Assembly: GCF_000773975.1 (NCBI RefSeq)
Contig: NZ_JRUQ01000014.1
Span: forward strand, 1-56,909
Reading direction: 5' to 3'
From: Erwinia typographi
GTDB taxonomy: Bacteria; Pseudomonadota; Gammaproteobacteria; Enterobacterales; Enterobacteriaceae
Length of the DNA stretch: 56,909 nucleotides
Within the stretch, counting starts at the first letter, position 1, and the number at the start of each line of letters is the position of its first letter. Below, one piece after another: positions 53,616 to 56,909 of this stretch. The position numbers were made by a program, and so were the translations under genes. Under the pieces are notes generated by a model that saw only the letters and a program-made list of their open reading frames with translations, searched no databases and was not told the DNA's origin.

Positions 53616-53659
53616 ATGGTTAGGAAGCCCAATAAGGGTCGATTGAGTTTCCTAACCAT
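53616..53659. repeat. 11-bp inverted repeat, candidate IS91 terminal hairpin
   Basis: ATGGTTAGGAA (53616-53626) and TTCCTAACCAT (53649-53659) are perfect inverted arms around 22 bases, followed by CAAGTTCC. IS91 elements recognise hairpins near ends and insert at CAAG/GAAC. It lies about 100 bases past the transposase gene. That it is the element's end is inference. Confidence 0.45.
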
Positions 53660-53718
53660 CAAGTTCCATGATTCATGTCTCCTCACTTAAAATTAGCTTA
53701 CGCGCTATAATAGCATTT

Positions 53719-53733
53719 GAGCTAAATTAGCTC
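53719..53733. promoter_or_regulatory. palindromic operator of the toxin-antitoxin operon
   Basis: GAGCTAA-A-TTAGCTC is a perfect 15-base palindrome. It lies 13 bases after a TATAAT (53706-53711) and just upstream of the toxin ribosome site. Two 18-base direct repeats with AATTAGCT...GCTAT (53691-53708 and 53725-53742) overlap it. The antitoxin (XRE fold) is the likely binder. Confidence 0.6.
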
Positions 53734-53769
53734 AGGTGCTATCATTATTTCCACCAGGAGGAAAGAACT

Positions 53770-54090
53770 GTGTTTGAAGTTATTTTTCATGATGATGCTG
53801 AAACAGAATTCAGGGAACTGCCGGTTATCATTCGGGCAAAAATGGCGAGGCTTTTAAAGAAGCTGGAAGTCGATCCGCGTTCTCTCAGAGAGCCACACTG
53901 CAAACCGTTAAGCGGTGGCCTATATGAAATCAGAACGATAGGCGGCGATATAGCCAGGGGATTATGGGTATATCAGGAGGGTGGTAAAATTTACCTGCTG
54001 AGGGTATTCATCAAGAAAACCCCGAAGACGCCGCCCACTGAAATCAGGTTAGCCTGGAAACGATTAGAGGATTTTAAAGATGAAAGGTAA
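53770..54090 (+). CDS. higB: RelE/HigB-type toxin
   Basis: 106 aa from a GTG with AGGAGG 8-9 bases upstream. It has the phage-derived Gp49-like/HigB pattern: EVIFHDDAETEF, YEIRTIGGDIARGLWVY, and LLRVFIKKTPKTP near the end. Such proteins cut mRNA on the ribosome. It is encoded before its antitoxin, the HigBA order, with an 11-base overlap. Confidence 0.88.
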   Translation: MFEVIFHDDAETEFRELPVIIRAKMARLLKKLEVDPRSLREPHCKPLSGGLYEIRTIGGDIARGLWVYQEGGKIYLLRVFIKKTPKTPPTEIRLAWKRLEDFKDER

Positions 54091-54358
54091 GTCACTGACT
54101 GAGGTACACAGCGAAATGATGCGCGACAGCGAATATCGTGCAGCATATGAAGCAGAAGAACGCAAAGAACGCCTGCAGGCGCTACTTGAAGAGTGGCGAA
54201 ATCATGCGGGCCTCACAAGTTCCCAGGTCGCGGAACGGATGGGGGTCAAGCCGCCGACAGTGTCCCGGATGGAAAAAAACGTAACGTCAGCAACGTTTGA
54301 AACGCTCGCCCGTTATGCCAGGGCGTGTGGTATCAGTGACGCAACACTTTATTTTTAA
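54080..54358 (+). CDS. higA: HigA-type XRE antitoxin
   Basis: 92 aa. A helix-turn-helix is clear in LTSSQVAERMGVKPPTVSRME, with N-terminal helices for toxin binding (YRAAYEAEERKERLQALLEEW). It neutralises the upstream toxin and represses the operon. Ends DATLYF, short as in this group. Confidence 0.88.
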   Translation: MKGKSLTEVHSEMMRDSEYRAAYEAEERKERLQALLEEWRNHAGLTSSQVAERMGVKPPTVSRMEKNVTSATFETLARYARACGISDATLYF

Positions 54359-54592
54359 ATCAGGGGATTGAGGGCGGGGTTTGAGGTCCAGTGATGTAAA
54401 AAACCTCGTTAAGCGGTATCAGAAATCGATTTTGATACCATCCGGTCTCAAATGACCAAAAAACGATATTAGGAACCGCTTTTTGGTCCCTAATATGCAG
54501 TCTCATAAGTCTTGATAATTCATACTGTTAATTCGATAGCGTGGTTTTTCGCACTGTTGGCCTTCGAACCCCACATATAAGGAACAAACATA
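54359..54592. repeat. region of overlapping inverted repeats
   Basis: Contains a near-palindrome with GGTATCA/TGATACC arms at 54415-54439 around AAATCGATTT. Next are two interleaved inverted repeats: GACCAAAAA (54454-54462) with TTTTTGGTC (54480-54488), and ATATTAGG (54466-54473) with CCTAATAT (54489-54496). No gene. Confidence 0.7.
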
Positions 54593-54775
54593 ATGTTTAG
54601 ACGTACCCGCATTTTCATCGCTTTCGCGGTAGGCTTCGCAATGATCTGTCATGCCCTTACCACGCCGGATGTGGATACGATGGTGAGGACGTTCTTTGCA
54701 GGAATGTTGTGGTTTTACTTCTGTATGCTGGTCGGTCGCATGATTCAAAATAGCCAGCCCGCTGAGGATGTATAA
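54593..54775 (+). CDS. small two-helix membrane protein, 60 aa
   Basis: Two hydrophobic helices (about residues 6-22 and 33-49) separated by a short acidic loop (TTPDVDT). AAGGA lies about 9 bases before the ATG. No family recognised. It follows the inverted-repeat region and precedes another small membrane gene. Confidence 0.6.
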   Translation: MFRRTRIFIAFAVGFAMICHALTTPDVDTMVRTFFAGMLWFYFCMLVGRMIQNSQPAEDV

Positions 54776-55022
54776 GGAGTCTGATGCTCAGTCGAACGAT
54801 AACTCACGCCAGGCGAGAAAGGTCGTCCGAAAAATCGATTAGTGGGCACTGGTGTCCGTTAAATACCATTTTCCGATTAAAAAGACAGCGTTTTTGGCGC
54901 ATTATTTACTGTCCATAATGTTCTGATTTATTGGACAAAACAGGCTTAACGTGTGAAACCGTTCCGTTGAGCGTCAAACTCCATTATCAGTGCGTTTAAT
55001 TTATTTGGTGAGGAGCTCTCAG
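54776..55022. other. intergenic with a short inverted repeat
   Basis: TGTCCA and TGGACA at 54910-54937 bracket a 16-base AT-rich centre. Otherwise no gene or known RNA is seen. Confidence 0.4.
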
Positions 55023-55238
55023 ATGAAGACAGATAGAGAAATTTTAAAATACTTAATCATCATTTTCATTGTAGTCAACCTGTTCATTGGATTTGGATTA
55101 TTAGCATTTCATTACTTTGGTAATAATTTTCTCTTACTGATTTTTTTGTCCAGTCCTTTTTTAATTATTTTTGGAATGTTTTTTATCAATGCCTTAGCCA
55201 AAATAAACAATGAAAAAGGGAAGCAGAAAAAAATTTAG
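55023..55238 (+). CDS. small AT-rich two-helix membrane protein, 71 aa
   Basis: Starts at ATG 55023 (MKTDREILKYL) with GAGGAG about 7-8 bases upstream; an earlier ATG at 54990 has none. Two long hydrophobic segments (about 10-30 and 38-58) and a basic tail (NEKGKQKKI). Very AT-rich, so recently acquired or under relaxed use. No family recognised; similar layouts occur in immunity and stress peptides. Confidence 0.6.
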   Translation: MKTDREILKYLIIIFIVVNLFIGFGLLAFHYFGNNFLLLIFLSSPFLIIFGMFFINALAKINNEKGKQKKI

Positions 55239-55293
55239 ATATCTGGTGTTGTGTAGCTGTCCGGGTATCAGTAGCCATTAATTTAGCTCAAAA

Positions 55294-55312
55294 AACGTAC
55301 TTGCCGTACGTT
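55294..55312. repeat. inverted repeat between small genes
   Basis: AACGTAC and GTACGTT (7-base arms, 5-base loop) lie 56 bases after the small membrane gene and 70 before the next ORF. Could be a stem-loop or an operator. No T-run on the plus side. Confidence 0.45.
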
Positions 55313-55382
55313 AAAAGTCTATACCATAAACCTGGATTTGTAGTGAAAATTGACGTTTTACTGACGCCCCGGGGGGAAAGAT

Positions 55383-55814
55383 ATGAAAGACTTGAATAAG
55401 TACGCTTGTACAGCACGCAAGCACAACTTGCAGACGGTTACTATTCGCCAGCTTATCGGAATGCTTACCGATGCCGAACGCAGGGATTTATTAGCATGGG
55501 CGACTTTGCTAGCAGTCGAACCCGATCATTTAACGCCACAGAACATTATTCTTTGGTCGGGATGGAAAACATTTATCAAGCGTGAGTTTCCACTGATAGA
55601 GGAAAATCCGATATTCTTTGCAATATCGGACGTGGAACAGATCCACAATAGCTCTTTGAGCGCTGAAGCGGTGATTTCAAATTCAAATACCCGGATAGTT
55701 TTCGCCCCAGGGAGGATAAGGGCGAAGATGATGCGTGAGCAACTCGCCCCCGCCACTGTTATGAGCCGTAGGGCAAGCCCACAAAATTTTAGCGGCTTGG
55801 GGTTTGGGGAGTAG
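55383..55814 (+). CDS. hypothetical protein, 143 aa
   Basis: Starts MKDLNKYACTARKH with a GGGGGG run upstream as ribosome site. Mixed helical composition, no membrane helix or signal. Contains WATLLAVEPDHLTPQNI and a basic RIRAKMMREQ segment. No family recognised. Its 3' end abuts the inverted repeats at 55,811-56,035. Confidence 0.5.
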   Translation: MKDLNKYACTARKHNLQTVTIRQLIGMLTDAERRDLLAWATLLAVEPDHLTPQNIILWSGWKTFIKREFPLIEENPIFFAISDVEQIHNSSLSAEAVISNSNTRIVFAPGRIRAKMMREQLAPATVMSRRASPQNFSGLGFGE

Positions 55815-56035
55815 TGGAACCAAAAAGACGGTTAAGCGGTTCAATTGAATGGTCAATAACAGGTAAATCAATCTGTTGAGACCCACTGACTCTTTTGCTC
55901 CGCAAACGGCCAAGATGAGTAGAGCCAACTTGGCTACCCCAAATGAGATAGCCAAGATTGTAAATTCACGATGTAAATTGGCTGGTTAATTTTTGGCTAT
56001 TTAAAATGACCGCTTAACGGCGGTTACTGTTCCAC
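55811..56035. repeat. inverted copies of a GTTAAGCGGT element
   Basis: GGTTAAGCGGTT at about 55829 and the reverse ACCGCTTAACGG at about 56009 face each other, each with a GTGGAAC-like end outside. A third copy, CGTTAAGCGGTA, lies at 54407 in the same orientation as the first. The centre has no gene. Confidence 0.6.
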
Positions 56036-56108
56036 TGTGCCTCAAACCCCTGGATCGTCAGGAATTGTTGTCCGGGAGATGCGCGTCAGCGCATGAAGGC
56101 GACAAAAA

Positions 56109-56444
56109 GTGTTCCATGAATCCCGGAAGGTAAGGGTCGCCGGTGACGCGGCTTTGCCGCCCTGGCTTGATAGATTTCACCAATCCCAGCCCACTCCCTG
56201 CAAAGCCAGACCCGCTTTCAGCCACGAAGAAGCTTTATCTGCGCTGACGGAGTGGTCACGGCAAGGCGAAGCCGCAGCCGGGGCGTATCTCCGCGTTAGC
56301 GGGCCGTCAGGGCCGCTTACGGGCGTGTATTTCATTCTCACAGCGACACTCCCACAGATCCTCAGAGGTTCAGCTGTGGTACTGATTAATAAGCGGCAGA
56401 GTACCCAGCCTCCGATCGGGCGATCATGTGAGTGTTGTAACTAA
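56109..56444 (+). CDS. uncertain ORF in structured end region
   Basis: An open frame of 111 codons starting at GTG. It is Pro/Arg/Ala-rich with no recognised family and no strong ribosome site. It could be a chance frame in GC-rich structured DNA. Confidence 0.25.
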   Translation: MFHESRKVRVAGDAALPPWLDRFHQSQPTPCKARPAFSHEEALSALTEWSRQGEAAAGAYLRVSGPSGPLTGVYFILTATLPQILRGSAVVLINKRQSTQPPIGRSCECCN

Positions 56445-56463
56445 AATGTTCGCCGGACTGATG

Positions 56464-56611
56464 CCCCGGAGGCGTCCGGGGAGCTACTTCATACCGGTGC
56501 AGGAGTGTGTGCACGGTGGCCGGAGGGATAATTTTGCCCCGGGCGAAGCCTGGGGTGCTACTCCTGATGCCAGGCCGAAGGCTGGCTCATGAGTACTCCC
56601 TTTTTAAAGGG
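56464..56611. repeat. cluster of hairpins, leading-region-like
   Basis: In order: CCCCGGA/TCCGGGG (56464-56481), CCCCGGGC-gaa-GCCTGGGG (56537-56555), CCAGGCC-gaa-GGCTGG (56570-56585, extended by TACTC/GAGTA), and CCCTTTTTAAAGGG (56598-56611). F-like plasmids have such folds in their leading region, some acting as promoters on single-stranded DNA. That role here is inference. Confidence 0.5.
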
Positions 56612-56768
56612 CATGTTTTGTTCAGAAGTAACGTTCGAAATTAGGGCTTTTACCGGCAGGGACTTCGAAGTTAACTGAAGCCTGTGTGTGAGTATGGCCA
56701 TAGCGCCGAATTTAACTGCTTTCTTTCTGTGCAGGTATGGCCACGGCGCCGGTGCGGTGCTTTTTCGG

Positions 56769-56909
56769 ATGGCCATTATGATGCCCGGAGGGCTGTTACG
56801 GGCGTGTGAATCCCTGCCGGATGCGCGGTTTTCCGCTCAGCGCCAGCACAAAAACCGCGAAGGACGCGGTACGTTAAAAAGAGAGGGTTTTAAAGGGGGA
56901 CGCCAGCGC
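56769..56909 (+). CDS. partial ORF running off the window end
   Basis: An ATG-initiated frame (MAIMMPGGLLRACESLP) continues without a stop through RFSAQRQHKNREGRGTLK to the last base. Composition is basic and the frame is preceded by hairpin-rich DNA. It could be the start of a real gene beyond the window or a chance frame. Confidence 0.3.
   Translation, partial: MAIMMPGGLLRACESLPDARFSAQRQHKNREGRGTLKREGFKGGRQR

Noticed and set aside
53691..53742. short direct repeats as a CRISPR start
   Set aside because: Only two copies, imperfect and overlapping a promoter and palindrome; no cas gene anywhere in the window.

Overview
The window looks like accessory DNA of an enterobacterium of the Klebsiella/Enterobacter/Pantoea type, most likely part of a large plasmid (or a plasmid-like island). 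The reasons are enterobacterial-style type VI secretion genes, IS3-, IS256- and IS91-family elements, a HigBA-type toxin-antitoxin pair, and a hairpin-rich end that resembles the leading region of F-like plasmids. No replication, partition or transfer gene is visible, so 'plasmid' is an inference. No tRNA, rRNA or CRISPR array was seen.

Region 1 (1-31,603) opens with a decayed IS91-type transposase tail and a zinc-ribbon protein. It then holds a complete type VI secretion system (T6SS), all transcribed leftward from tssB (31,603) to about 1,409. All 13 core subunits are present: TssB, C, K, L, an OmpA-like anchor, Hcp, ClpV, VgrG, TssM, A, F, G, J and E. An AT-rich effector cassette sits inside the GC-rich core (VgrG tail, a small two-helix membrane protein, a Tle3-like lipase and PAAR). 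Downstream of tssE come accessory genes: a frameshifted gene, two paralogous VasL-domain proteins, two PerC/ANR-like small regulators, two small Cys-rich proteins, a Tat-exported beta-carbonic anhydrase and a small exported protein.

Region 2 (32,500-36,320) has a trypsin-like lipoprotein protease pointing away from the T6SS. It also has a leftward iron-uptake operon: cupredoxin, FTR1 permease, P19-type periplasmic protein, a 59-aa membrane protein and an NqrB/RnfD-like membrane flavoprotein. Region 3 (36,745-37,980) is a dead IS3-family element with a nonsense codon in orfA and a catalytic Glu changed to Gly in orfB.

Region 4 (38,197-52,155) is a catabolic block. A GntR/FCD regulator diverges from a rightward operon: meta-cleavage-type hydrolase, RbsABC-type ABC transporter, RidA, FAH-family enzyme, LigB-type extradiol dioxygenase and FAD monooxygenase, ended by an intrinsic terminator. 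An IS256-family copy with a perfect 8-bp target duplication separates it from an NCS2 nucleobase-type permease and an isochorismatase-fold amidohydrolase. A LysR regulator follows. Uptake, ring hydroxylation, ring cleavage, hydrolysis and imine/amide steps together suggest breakdown of a hydroxylated, probably N-containing, aromatic ring whose identity cannot be read from sequence.

Region 5 (52,295-56,909) has an intact IS91-family transposase, the HigBA-type pair, two small membrane proteins, one unknown ORF, a set of unusual inverted repeats (including an interleaved pair able to form a pseudoknot) and a densely hairpinned end.
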